From contig NZ_CP130886.1 in the NCBI RefSeq assembly GCF_030622045.1, forward strand, positions 4,782,001-4,846,000: 64,000 nt of DNA, written 5' to 3'. The position numbers and the translations under genes were made by a program. Below are positions 26,162 through 34,137 of this stretch, one piece after another. The notes under the pieces were generated by a model. It was not told where the DNA came from. It made no database searches and saw only the letters and a list, made by a program, of their open reading frames with translations. Source of the stretch: Planctellipticum variicoloris (GTDB taxonomy: Bacteria; Planctomycetota; Planctomycetia; Planctomycetales; Planctomycetaceae). Each line of letters starts with the position of its first letter. Position 1 is the stretch's first letter.

Positions 26162-26977
26162 TTATTTCGACCTTCGCCGCCAATCAGTGCGAAACGGCAA
26201 CAGCAGCATCGACGGAAGGCGGTCGGCGGTCCGTTCGTCACGAACCTCAGGAAGCCCGATCTCCATCGTCGTGTGCTCGCGGGAGGGCTGCGCACGATAA
26301 GTCCCCAGCAGGAAATCCCACCACGGCAGATTGAAGCCGAAATTGCTGTTCGTCTCCACGGGAACGGTCGAGTGGTGGACCCGGTGCATGTCGGGCGTCA
26401 CGACCAGCAGCCGCAGCCAGCGATCGACGGCAACCGGAATCCGCGCGTTGCTGTGGTTGAACATGGCGGTCGCGTTGAGGACGACTTCGAAGATCAGCAC
26501 GGCCAGGGCAGACGGCCCCAGCACGGCGACCGCCCCCAGCTTGATCAGAGCCGATAACAGGATTTCCACGGTGTGGAATCGCAGCCCCGTCGTCACGTCG
26601 AAATCGAGATCGGCATGATGCACGAGGTGCAGCCGCCAGAAGAGCGGCACGGCGTGGAACATCACGTGCTGCAGGTAGATGGCGAGATCGAGAACCGCCA
26701 CGGCAAGAGCGATCTCCAGCCAGGCCGGCCAGTCCACGAGGGAGAACAGCCCCCAGCCGCGGGACTGGGCCACGTCCGCCAGCCCGACGGCGGTGACGGG
26801 AACTGCCAGCCGCGCCACGACGGTATTCAGAACCACGAGACCGAGATTGCTGGCCCAGCGAGGAGCTTTGGCGACCGTCAGGCGACGGCGCGGAGCGACG
26901 ATCTCCCAGACCGCCATTGCGGCGAGCACGCTAAACATCACGCCGAGGCGCAGAGTCGCTTCCAGTGATCCGGACAT
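26162..26977 (-). CDS. Fatty acid hydroxylase / sterol desaturase family membrane protein
   Basis: 271 residues from ATG 26977 (GGGAG six bases upstream). Several TM segments flank the di-iron histidine boxes of this superfamily: QHVMFH (about 103-108), RLHLVHHAD (about 115-123), RFHTVE and MHRVHHS (about 195-205), with a late NFGFNLPWWDFLLGTY block typical of the C-terminus. These enzymes hydroxylate or desaturate lipids at the membrane using O2. It is the last gene of the arsR-sulfur operon, 72 bases after the DsbB-like gene. Why a lipid hydroxylase belongs there is unclear; membrane remodelling under metal or oxidative stress is a guess. Confidence 0.85.
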   Translation of the reverse strand: MSGSLEATLRLGVMFSVLAAMAVWEIVAPRRRLTVAKAPRWASNLGLVVLNTVVARLAVPVTAVGLADVAQSRGWGLFSLVDWPAWLEIALAVAVLDLAIYLQHVMFHAVPLFWRLHLVHHADLDFDVTTGLRFHTVEILLSALIKLGAVAVLGPSALAVLIFEVVLNATAMFNHSNARIPVAVDRWLRLLVVTPDMHRVHHSTVPVETNSNFGFNLPWWDFLLGTYRAQPSREHTTMEIGLPEVRDERTADRLPSMLLLPFRTDWRRRSK

Positions 26978-27049
26978 GAGGGCTCCCGCCGCAACGCGCC
27001 TGCCTCAGCCCCGCCGCACTGCACGAAGGGACTTGACGGTATCATTTTC

Positions 27050-27640
27050 TCACTCGGCCCCGCGATAAGGCGGCCGACACATATCGAGCGGCTGCTTGAT
27101 GGGATCGTAGGGCTGAGTCGGTGACGGTGGCAGCGGAGGAGCACTCGCCACCGACAGCCAGGCCATGACGCTGCCAAGGACAATTGCTCCGAGAACCTGG
27201 AGTGATAGACTTCCCCCGTTCGTTGGAACACTTCTCCAGACTGCGCCGAGACTGACCACTGTCAGGGCGAGAAACGCAACCAGGCTCTGCGTGGGAGCGT
27301 CGCCCCAGCCGAGCACTGCGGTCGGGCATTCCAGTTTGCCGGCTCTGGCGAGCCAGGTGTGGAAGATTGCGACTCCCAGCCCTGCGATCACGAGCGGCAG
27401 CGACAGGACACACATCCGTGCGGAACGATCCCGCTCCAGCCAGCGACCGAACAGCAGGATCGCCGCGGTCGCCATCATGAAGGATCGCTGATAGAAGCAG
27501 AGCGGGCAGGCTTTCAGTCCCATGCCGAGGCTCAGGGAGAGACTTCCCGCCGATCCCGCCAGGCTCATCAGCAGAGCGGCGGTCGCCAATGTGCTTGCGC
27601 GGGACTCTTCGCCGGTCGCGAGACCGCTGGACTCCGTCAT
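27050..27640 (-). CDS. DsbB-like disulfide bond formation membrane protein
   Basis: 196 residues; start taken at ATG 27640, eight bases after AGGAG (the GTG at 27649 abuts that site). Four TM segments are visible. The first periplasmic pair CPLCFYQR (about 44-51) is the DsbB CxxC-x-x-x-R signature; a further Cys in GKLECPTAVLG (about 106) could serve as one of the second pair, and another Cys lies near the C-terminus (DMCRPPY). DsbB proteins pass electrons from a periplasmic thiol oxidase to quinones. No DsbA is adjacent. Its company (rhodanese, DsrE, cysteine desulfurase) points to thiol or sulfane-sulfur handling at the envelope. Confidence 0.85.
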   Translation of the reverse strand: MTESSGLATGEESRASTLATAALLMSLAGSAGSLSLSLGMGLKACPLCFYQRSFMMATAAILLFGRWLERDRSARMCVLSLPLVIAGLGVAIFHTWLARAGKLECPTAVLGWGDAPTQSLVAFLALTVVSLGAVWRSVPTNGGSLSLQVLGAIVLGSVMAWLSVASAPPLPPSPTQPYDPIKQPLDMCRPPYRGAE

Positions 27641-27691
27641 CAATGTCACTCCTCACGAGCGGCGGTCAGCGTCCGCCACTCGCCCACCTTG

Positions 27692-28045
27692 TCAGAACAC
27701 CAGCACCTTGTCGGCCCACAGCGTCCAACTCGTCAGCTCATCCATGCTGCTGCGCTGACAGCCTTCGACGAGTTCGGCGTCGGTCATGCCGCGAGCATCC
27801 ATGCAGGAAGCGCACACGCCAATCTGCCCCTGGTGCCGCACGATCGGACGCAGCATCAGTTCGAGGTTATAGAATCCCTGCGGAACCTTCTGCCCGCGCT
27901 TGGCGCAGGCGGCTGCGTCGCCGATCAGGAAGACGCGGACTTCGTTCCCCTCGTGGCGGACCAGGTGATCCGCCAGACGCAGGCCGTTGTACGAGTGCTC
28001 GTTCCCGTACGGCGGTCCGTTGAGGATGAACAGAAATTGGGCCAT
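27692..28045 (-). CDS. DsrE/TusD-family sulfur-relay protein
   Basis: 117 residues, cytoplasmic. The N-terminus FLFILNGPPYGNEHSYNGLR and the block GNEVRVFLIGDAAACAKRGQ are typical of the DsrE/DsrF-like fold. Candidate sulfur-carrying Cys residues lie in GVCASCMDARG (about 75-85) and EGCQRSS. DsrE/TusD proteins accept persulfide sulfur from desulfurases or rhodaneses and pass it on. Flanking rhodanese and desulfurase genes in the same operon supply obvious donors. Confidence 0.87.
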   Translation of the reverse strand: MAQFLFILNGPPYGNEHSYNGLRLADHLVRHEGNEVRVFLIGDAAACAKRGQKVPQGFYNLELMLRPIVRHQGQIGVCASCMDARGMTDAELVEGCQRSSMDELTSWTLWADKVLVF

Positions 28046-28093
28046 CGGTGACTCCTTGAGGAAGTTCGCCTCCCAACATATCGGGCGGTGGCG

Positions 28094-28492
28094 CTATTTG
28101 TCCGCCTTCTGAAAACCAGACTGCAGCAGCTCGGAATAGCCGGGCTTCAGCGGACGAACGTTGTAGCCATGCTTCGACAGTAGGTCCCCCGCCGTCAGCG
28201 AGCGTTTGCCGATGGCGCAATGCGTGTAGACGATGGTTCCTTTGGGCAGCTTCTCCATCAACCGCTTCAGATCGATGCCGTTGCGGAGTTCGCTGAGGGG
28301 CAGGAAGACGGCTCCAGCGACGTGCCCGCTGTCCCATTCCGACTTCTCGCGGACGTCGACCAGCACGGCCTTGCGTGCATCAACGTTCTCCTTCACGGTC
28401 TTGAGCGAATCGCGAGTGTGCTCCGCGGCCTGGCAGGCCGGTGCAACCATCGCCACTGCCAGCAGAGTTCCAAATGCAGCATGCTTGAACAT
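28094..28492 (-). CDS. Secreted rhodanese-domain sulfurtransferase
   Basis: 132 residues from ATG 28492 (GGAAGGA upstream). The signal peptide MFKHAAFGTLLAVAMVAPAC may end in a lipobox-like PAC or be cleaved after QAA. The single rhodanese domain shows LVDVREKSEWDSGHVAGA and the active-site loop YTHCAIGKRS with catalytic Cys, expected to form a persulfide. An exported rhodanese would act on periplasmic thiosulfate or polysulfide. It lies 41 bases after the desulfurase and 48 bases before dsrE. Confidence 0.87.
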   Translation of the reverse strand: MFKHAAFGTLLAVAMVAPACQAAEHTRDSLKTVKENVDARKAVLVDVREKSEWDSGHVAGAVFLPLSELRNGIDLKRLMEKLPKGTIVYTHCAIGKRSLTAGDLLSKHGYNVRPLKPGYSELLQSGFQKADK

Positions 28493-28533
28493 CGACTTTC
28501 CTTCCGATGGGGAGAGAGAACTAGAAACCTCAA

Positions 28534-29661
28534 TCAACGCAGGATTTCGACGAGGGCTGCGACAACATGATCGAGTTCGTCGACGGTCGTGCCGCGGCCC
28601 AGACTGAACCGAATGGTTCCGAGCGCAACATCCTCAGGGACGTGCATTGCCGCGAGAACGGGGCTGATGGTGATTGCGCCGGCGTGGCAGGCCGACCCGG
28701 TCGAGGCGGCAACGTTCGGAAGCCTGGCGAGGATGGCATTCCCGGACGATCCGCGGAAGCCAACGCTGAGCGTGTTAGGCAGGCCGTGCATCAGATCGCC
28801 ATTCAGAACCACGCCATCTCCGCAGGCCGCATACAGGTTCTGCCAGAACCGATTTCGCAAGTCTCGGATGTGCGGTTCAGCAATCCACCGTTGCGACACG
28901 CTACAAGCCGCCCCGAGCCCAACGATTCCCAGCACGTTCTCGGTCCCGGCGCGTCGTCCCGCTTCGTGGCCTGCGCCGTGCAGCAACGGCACCAGCTCGA
29001 CGCCTTCGCGCACGAACAAGGCTCCGACGCCCTTCGGTCCATAGAGTTTGTGACCGGCGACGGACAGGAGGTCGACGCCCAGCGCCTCGACGTCGACCGT
29101 GATCTTGCCGACCGACTGAGCCGCGTCCGTGTGACACAGGACATCGTGATCCCGAGCGATCCGGGCAATCTCCTCGATCGGCTGGACTGAGCCGACCTCG
29201 TTATTGGCATGCATGATCGACACCAGGATCGTGTCCGAGCCGATGGCCCGGCGGATGTCATCCGGATCGACCAGCCCGCAGCGATCCACCGGGACCAGCG
29301 TCACTCTGGCTCCGAGCGATTCGAGAAATCGACACGGTTCCAGGACTGCGGGATGCTCGATCTGACTGACGATGATGTGCGGAGTCGACACGCGGCCGCG
29401 ACGGGCGAAGTACGCGCCCGTGATGGCATGGTTGTTGGCCTCAGTCCCGCCGGCCGTGAAGACCACCTCGGTCGCGTCGCAGCACAGCAGCGAGGCAACC
29501 TGAGAGCGTGCGCGTTCCACGGCATCGCGGGCCGGAACGCCCGCCCAATGCAAACTGGATGGATTCCCGTACGCCTCTTCCAGGAAAGGGCGCATGGCGG
29601 CCACGACCTCGGGGGCCAGCGGCGTCGTGGCGTTGTGGTCCAGGTAGATGCGGCGGTTCAT
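28534..29661 (-). CDS. Cysteine desulfurase (NifS/IscS family)
   Basis: 375-residue PLP enzyme that removes sulfur from L-cysteine and holds it as a persulfide. N-terminus MNRRIYLDHNATTPLAPEV is diagnostic; GGTEANNHAI, the SIMHANNEVGSVQP block, PLP-binding Lys in SVAGHKLYGPKG, and the catalytic Cys loop STGSACHAG are intact. Its ATG overlaps the arsR stop (ATGA), so repressor and enzyme are translationally coupled. With DsrE and rhodanese downstream it forms a sulfur relay under local control and is unlikely to be the housekeeping Fe-S enzyme (no iscU or sufU nearby). Confidence 0.93.
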   Translation of the reverse strand: MNRRIYLDHNATTPLAPEVVAAMRPFLEEAYGNPSSLHWAGVPARDAVERARSQVASLLCCDATEVVFTAGGTEANNHAITGAYFARRGRVSTPHIIVSQIEHPAVLEPCRFLESLGARVTLVPVDRCGLVDPDDIRRAIGSDTILVSIMHANNEVGSVQPIEEIARIARDHDVLCHTDAAQSVGKITVDVEALGVDLLSVAGHKLYGPKGVGALFVREGVELVPLLHGAGHEAGRRAGTENVLGIVGLGAACSVSQRWIAEPHIRDLRNRFWQNLYAACGDGVVLNGDLMHGLPNTLSVGFRGSSGNAILARLPNVAASTGSACHAGAITISPVLAAMHVPEDVALGTIRFSLGRGTTVDELDHVVAALVEILR

Positions 29662-30059
29662 CGGGCCAGCTTCCTGCGGCCCGCAGAGGAATCGGCCTTG
29701 GCCTTCGGCGAACGGGCCAGCGCTCTGGCCAGGCGATCCTTGTCGGCCTGAATCTCCTGCGGCGTCCGTTTCACAATCGGCTCGTCGCGCTCAACGAGGG
29801 CGAGCAGATCTTCCACGAGCCTCGGCCGGCTGAGGTAGTAGCAACGGACCGCCCCATCCTGAGCGTAGTCCACCAGCCGGGCATGGCGCAGCACGGCCAG
29901 GTGCTGGGAGATGTTCGCCTGGCGGGCCGGAAGCAGCTCTTCCATGTCCGTGACGCACTTCGGCCCGGCCAGCAGCTCGTGCAGGATCGCCAGCCGCGTC
30001 GAATGGGAAAACGCCTTGAGCAGCTCGGCGGCAGCCAGGGGATCTGTGGGAGCGGTCAT
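29658..30059 (-). CDS. ArsR-family repressor of the sulfur/thiol operon
   Basis: 133 residues; winged helix with FSHSTRLAILHELLAG and recognition helix ARQANISQHLAVLRHARLV. Cys35 (AGPKCVTDM) lies just before the alpha-3 region where ArsR places its sensing thiolates, and Cys73 (VRCYYLS) sits in the wing; two Cys could bind a soft metal or form a sulfane-sulfur bridge as in BigR/SqrR, although the positions differ from those proteins. A Lys/Arg-rich tail follows. It is first in the operon and a perfect 7-6-7 inverted repeat lies 19 bases ahead of its start, so autorepression is very likely. Confidence 0.9.
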   Translation of the reverse strand: MTAPTDPLAAAELLKAFSHSTRLAILHELLAGPKCVTDMEELLPARQANISQHLAVLRHARLVDYAQDGAVRCYYLSRPRLVEDLLALVERDEPIVKRTPQEIQADKDRLARALARSPKAKADSSAGRRKLAR

Positions 30060-30077
30060 GGTTTCGCCTGGGCGACT

Positions 30078-30123
30078 ATATTCGGAGATTCGAATATCCT
30101 ATGCAAGGCTGCCGCCGGGTCAA
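30078..30123 (-). promoter_or_regulatory. arsR-operon promoter with overlapping ArsR operator
   Basis: On the minus strand TTGACC (30123-30118) and TAGGAT (30101-30096) are 16 bases apart. A perfect inverted repeat ATATTCG-N6-CGAATAT (30078-30097) overlaps the -10 edge and the expected transcription start and ends 19 bases before the arsR ATG. This is the usual layout for an ArsR-type operator: bound repressor would block polymerase and apo or liganded change would release it. Confidence 0.75.
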
Positions 30124-30554
30124 GGGGCGATTGAGAGTTATCCTGTGTCTGACGAGACCTGACTCTCGGGCCGTACCGGAGCATCCGATTGCCAACAAGT
30201 CCTAACTCGTGATCCGCAGAAGCCTGCCAGCCGCTGCCGATTGAGGACAAGGCATCGTCGATTCCGACAGTCACTTTCCACCGCGGCGCAAGAGGAAACG
30301 GTGGCTACGGCTCATTGGACTGCGAGAGGCCGTGCCGAGATCCATTAGAGTTGCCAATCTGTCCAGCCGAAACATCGTGCCTGGATTTCCAAGTGGATCG
30401 GGCAATGGCTGCGGAAGAAGGGGGGAGATAAGACCTTGCCTGCGGAATGACTTCGGTCGAAATCATTCCGCAGGGTTCCTCCTCACTGATCTGCACGCAC
30501 TTTGCGCCCAGGCGGAGTGCCGTGTAGACTTTCGATGGGTTCGAGAGGGATTCC
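30124..30554. other. Gene-free region with a strong 12-bp inverted repeat
   Basis: About 430 bases between the divergent arsR operon and the broken His-rich gene. No gene is supported. The main feature is a perfect 12-bp stem (CCTGCGGAATGA at 30439-30450, complement at 30463-30474) with a 12-base loop and no following U-run, 80 bases upstream of the broken gene. It could be an operator, an attenuator or an mRNA hairpin. Confidence 0.5.
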
Positions 30555-30780
30555 ATGCGGTACTTGTTTACGCTACTCCTGATCTCAGCCCTCCTGCCCG
30601 GACCGGGCGAGAGACGTTGCCGAGCCTGGGCATCATGCTGCGCGGCCGCATGTCCATTTGCACGGGCATACGCACCACGGTCACGCTCACCCCATCACGA
30701 TGACCGGCTCGGACTCTTCCGAGCCGGTCGCGGCTCTCGGCCTGGATGGTCATGCGTTCCTTGTGCTCAGATTCTTCTGA
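30555..30780 (+). pseudogene. Frameshifted remnant of a secreted His-rich leader gene
   Basis: The ATG at 30555 (AGAGGG upstream) opens a signal peptide MRYLFTLLLISALLPGPG, nearly the same as MRIFLTIFLMSAALPGQG of the intact gene at 32080. In that frame the rest is Arg/Cys nonsense, but one frame over the DNA reads HAARPHVHLHGHTHHGHAHP and continues to a stop at 30778-30780 with EPVAALGLDGHAFLVL. So signal peptide and His-rich body lie in different frames, as expected after a small indel near 30600-30640. The expected remaining C-terminal part of the family is also missing. It sits 84 bases upstream of the IS630 element. Confidence 0.6.
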
Positions 30781-30863
30781 CTTTCTCCAGATGAGCAAGA
30801 TTTGGTTGAATCACCCAAATCCGCCATTTTTGCTCCATTGCAATTGGAATGATTCAAGCCCTA

Positions 30864-32050
30864 AATCACCGGCCACGAATGTGAGGCGCGCGGCAGAGCG
30901 GAGGGATTGCAGTGGAAACGAGATGGGGAACCCTTACCTTGGAGGTATCACAACTCCAAACCAAGGAAGGAGTTCCCCATGGAAGGCATTCTTTCACCCC
31001 GGGCGGAGCGCGCCAAGCAGCGGTTGTCCGAGCAGTTGAAGTTTCTGAAGGACGCCGGGCTGAGAACGCGGTATCTGATCGTGATCCATCGACTGGAAGG
31101 ACGTTCTCCCACCTGGATTGCCCGCTCGCTCAAGGTCGGTCGCAGCACCGTGTATCGGACCGAGCAGCGTTACGGGAAGGACGGCGAGATCGGTTTGTTC
31201 GACCGGCGGGGCGGCAACGGGCCACGGAAACTGACCGAGGAGTACCTGACGCAGTTGCGGGAGGTCGTGGCCGGCGATCCGCTGCAGGACGGCTGGAAGC
31301 GGCCGACCTGGACGCGGGAGATGCTGATCACAACGCTCCGTCGACGGACGAGTGTGAAGATCAGCCTGTCGACGATGAGCCGGGCCTTGCGGCTGATCGG
31401 GGCGCGGCGCGGACGACCGAAGCCAACGGTCGAGTGTCCGTGGCCGGAGGCCGAAAAACAGCAGTGTCTGGAGCAGATCGAGGAACTGGTGGCGCATCTG
31501 CCGACGGGCGAAGTGGCGGTCTGGGAGGACGAGATCGACATCCATCTCAATCCGAAGATCGGCGAGGACTGGATGCTCCGCGGGCAGCAGAAACAGGTTC
31601 TCACGCCGGGGAAGAACGAGAAGCGTTACCTGGCGGGGGCTCAGGATGCGCGGACGAAGGAGTTGATCGCGATCGAAGGCGACCGGAAGGACACGGCGTT
31701 GTTCGTACTGCTGCTGTGGGAGCTGACGCAGCGCTATCCGCAGGCGAAGAAGATCCATGTCGTCCTGGACAACTACGCGATCCATACGACCCGACTGGTG
31801 CGGGAGAGTCTGGCGACGCCGCTGGGGCGCAGGCTGCGCCTGCACTTCCTGCCGCCGTACTGTCCGGATCACAACCGGATCGAACGAACGTGGGAGGACT
31901 TACACGCCAACGTGACACGGAACCACAAATGCTCGACGATGCCGCAACTGATGCGAAACGTCCGCTCCTACATCCGCCGACACAACCACCGGCGACCGGC
32001 GGCGCTGTAGGAACGACCATCGAAGTGTTTCAGAATCGTGGCCGGTGATT
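30864..32050 (+). mobile_element. IS630-type insertion sequence, complete, with TA target duplication
   Basis: Terminal inverted repeats begin AATCACCGGCCACGA at both ends (30864 rightward, 32050 leftward), with a near match continuing for several bases. Each end is flanked by TA (30862-30863 and 32051-32052), the target duplicated by IS630/Tc1-mariner elements. The 1187-bp element holds one intact transposase gene. It separates the broken His-rich gene from the intact one and lies 29 bases before the intact gene's start, so it has probably displaced the native promoter of the metal operon at 32080-40283. Confidence 0.88.
30979..32010 (+). CDS. IS630-family DDE transposase
   Basis: 343 residues from ATG 30979, six bases after AAGGAG. 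An N-terminal HTH (WIARSLKVGRSTVYRTEQRY) and winged helix (EMLITTLRRRTSVKISLSTM) bind the terminal repeats. The DDE catalytic domain shows WEDEIDIHLNP (first Asp), VLDNYAIH (second Asp) and PPYCPDHNRIERTWEDLH (third acidic residue, Glu). No frameshift or premature stop is seen, so the enzyme may be active. A second long frame overlapping it on the same strand is a composition shadow. Confidence 0.93.
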   Translation: MEGILSPRAERAKQRLSEQLKFLKDAGLRTRYLIVIHRLEGRSPTWIARSLKVGRSTVYRTEQRYGKDGEIGLFDRRGGNGPRKLTEEYLTQLREVVAGDPLQDGWKRPTWTREMLITTLRRRTSVKISLSTMSRALRLIGARRGRPKPTVECPWPEAEKQQCLEQIEELVAHLPTGEVAVWEDEIDIHLNPKIGEDWMLRGQQKQVLTPGKNEKRYLAGAQDARTKELIAIEGDRKDTALFVLLLWELTQRYPQAKKIHVVLDNYAIHTTRLVRESLATPLGRRLRLHFLPPYCPDHNRIERTWEDLHANVTRNHKCSTMPQLMRNVRSYIRRHNHRRPAAL

Positions 32051-32079
32051 TAGAATTAGCAAATCCGAAAAAGGCTGAC

Positions 32080-32520
32080 ATGCGTATCTTCCTCACGATT
32101 TTCCTGATGTCCGCAGCACTGCCCGGTCAAGGCGGGTGGCTGTCGCATGCGCATTGGGATAACGGTGAGGTGAGTCACTCGGGACAAGTTGGCCGTGCAC
32201 ATCTTCACCTGCATGCCCACAGTCATGAGGGGAATTCTCATTCTCACGATGCGCAACATGAACCGGGCTCGCCAGTTTCGGACCCAGCCAACAAGCACGA
32301 CCGTGACGCCGTGTATGTTTCCGCGGCGGACATCCTGCCGGTGGTCCGCGTGGCACCGTATCGGCTTGCGTTCGAGGCGTCGCTCGATCAGGTAGGATGC
32401 CTGACCGTTGTGATGGGGACGTTGGACGGACGACCTGCCGGCCGCTGCATGTGGCACGGTCCGCCAGATGGCGACTCGTGTATTGCTGGCCTCGAATCCC
32501 GTTGCGTGCTGCGCTGCTGA
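32080..32520 (+). CDS. Secreted His-rich leader protein of an RND operon
   Basis: 146 residues from ATG 32080 (AAGG upstream). The signal peptide MRIFLTIFLMSAALPGQG is followed by a His-rich stretch (SHAHWDNGEVSHSGQVG, then AHLHLHAHSHEGNSHSHD) and a globular part containing DRDAVYVSAADILPVV. The C-terminus carries Cys residues and ends LESRCVLRC. The His content suggests Zn, Ni or Cu binding in the periplasm. It is the first gene after the IS630 insertion, with the MFP 174 bases downstream. A broken paralogue lies on the other side of the IS. Function (sensor, buffer or chaperone) is not established. Confidence 0.7.
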   Translation: MRIFLTIFLMSAALPGQGGWLSHAHWDNGEVSHSGQVGRAHLHLHAHSHEGNSHSHDAQHEPGSPVSDPANKHDRDAVYVSAADILPVVRVAPYRLAFEASLDQVGCLTVVMGTLDGRPAGRCMWHGPPDGDSCIAGLESRCVLRC

Positions 32521-32694
32521 TGGCTCCCCGCGCCCGGCGTCCCTGAGACGCCCGCGGCGCTGAACTGTGGGTTGAGACGCTGCTGGCGGCATTCTCGCCG
32601 CCCTGCTGGTACTGGTTGTCGGCGTTGCTGATTGCGTCGGCTCGCGTCTCCTTGTCCGCTGCCCTGCGCTTCTGCCTGCGCTGGAGGTTTGGCC

Positions 32695-34122
32695 GTGAAA
32701 TCGCTTGTCCGCTGGATACTGACCGTCGTAATCCTGGCCGGCGTCGGCGGTGGTCTGTTTGCCACCCGCGACCGCTGGTTGCCGTTGCTCCGTCGTGAGG
32801 CTCCCACCGTCGCCGCCCCCAACAAACCGCCGCCGCCGGAGAAGGTTGAGGTGCTGGAACTCAGCCCGGAGGCCCGCCGCAATCTGGGATTGGTCATCAA
32901 ACCGCTGAAGCTGCAAACCTACTGGCGGACGATCCAACTGCCGGGAACCATCGTCGACCGCCCCGGCTGGTCCGACCGCGGCATCACGTCGCCGGCGGTG
33001 GCGGTCGTCTCGGCGATTCACGCGTATCCGGGGGACACGGTCCGGCCGGGGGACAAGCTCTTCTCGCTGCGGGTCTTCAGCGAGTATCTGCAGAACACGC
33101 AGTCGGAGCTGTTCAAGGCCACCCGCGAAACCGAATTGATTGGCGAACAGTACAAGCGGATCAAGACTGCTACGGAGAGCGGCGCATTGCCGGCCGCCCG
33201 CGCCATCGAACTGGAGAACCAGCTCCGCCGCCAGAACGCCGCCATCAAAGCGTTTCGGCAGGATCTGTTGACCCGCGGCTTCAGCCCGCCCCAGATTGAG
33301 GGCGTTGCTGAAGGCCAATTCGTGACGACGATCGAGATCGTCGCGCCTCCGCCGTTCAGCGGCAGTTTGCAGGCTGGGACCGCGACTGCACTGTCCACCG
33401 ACCCAGAACAGGCCAGCAGGCCGTTGCTCATCGATCAGACATCCAATGGCCCGGCCTACGAGGTTCAGGAGCTGAAAGTCGACCTGGGACAGCAGGTGCA
33501 GGCCGGGCAACTGCTGAGTTATCTGGCCAACCACCACACGCTCTACATCGAAGGCCGCGCCTTCAAGAACGAAGCGCCGGCGCTGGAGCGGGCCGCACAA
33601 CTCAACTGGCCCGTGCGAGTTGAGTTCGCCGAAGATGACGCCACGGGCTGGCCGGCCCTCACAGAGACATTCGCGATTCGACACCTGGCCAACGCGATTG
33701 ACCCGGCGTCGCGGACCTTCAGCTTTTTCATTCCGCTCGACAATCAGTCCCGCGGATACGAAAAGGACCGCAACACATTCGTCGTGTGGCGGTTCCGGCC
33801 GGGTCAGCGGGTGCGGCTGCATGTGCCCGTCGAAGAGTTCCAGGACGTCTTTGTGTTGCCGGCGGCCGGGGTTGTCCGCGACGGGCCGGAAGCCTACGTC
33901 TTCCGCCAGAACGGAGACCTCTTCAACCGCAAGTCGGTACACGTCCTGCACGAAGATCGGCTCGACATCGTCCTCGGGCGGGACAGCCAGATTCTGCCGG
34001 GGTTCTACGTCGCTCAGAACGGAGCGGCTTCTCTCAATCGTGTGCTGAAGGCGCAGGCGGCCAGCGGCGTACCCGCCGGCGTCCACGTCCACGCTGACGG
34101 CACGACCCACGGGACCCACTGA
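32695..34122 (+). CDS. RND efflux membrane fusion protein (metal type)
   Basis: 475 residues. GTG at 32695 is seven bases after GGAGG and gives VKSLVRWILTVVILAGVGGG as signal-anchor, followed by [11 protein letters not shown]. The adaptor core shows paired lipoyl halves, a helical hairpin (about 135-215, TQSELFKATRETELIGEQYK), a barrel with FEEDDAT-like and RTFSFFIPL elements, and a C-terminal PAAGVVRDGPEAYVFRQNG. The tail is His-rich (VHVHADGTTHGTH), a likely metal-binding extension. It is closely similar in layout and motifs to the MFP at 52656-54119 (shared TRDRWLPLL and EGRAF), so the two systems are paralogous. RND gene follows after 15 bases. Confidence 0.88.
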   Translation: MKSLVRWILTVVILAGVGGGLFATRDRWLPLLRREAPTVAAPNKPPPPEKVEVLELSPEARRNLGLVIKPLKLQTYWRTIQLPGTIVDRPGWSDRGITSPAVAVVSAIHAYPGDTVRPGDKLFSLRVFSEYLQNTQSELFKATRETELIGEQYKRIKTATESGALPAARAIELENQLRRQNAAIKAFRQDLLTRGFSPPQIEGVAEGQFVTTIEIVAPPPFSGSLQAGTATALSTDPEQASRPLLIDQTSNGPAYEVQELKVDLGQQVQAGQLLSYLANHHTLYIEGRAFKNEAPALERAAQLNWPVRVEFAEDDATGWPALTETFAIRHLANAIDPASRTFSFFIPLDNQSRGYEKDRNTFVVWRFRPGQRVRLHVPVEEFQDVFVLPAAGVVRDGPEAYVFRQNGDLFNRKSVHVLHEDRLDIVLGRDSQILPGFYVAQNGAASLNRVLKAQAASGVPAGVHVHADGTTHGTH

Positions 34123-34137
34123 GAGAGGAGTTGTCTC

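Noticed and set aside
30912-32048. Second long frame on the same strand as the transposase
   Set aside because: The alternate frame is Gly/Arg/Asp-rich with no domain; the DDE transposase frame explains the DNA fully.
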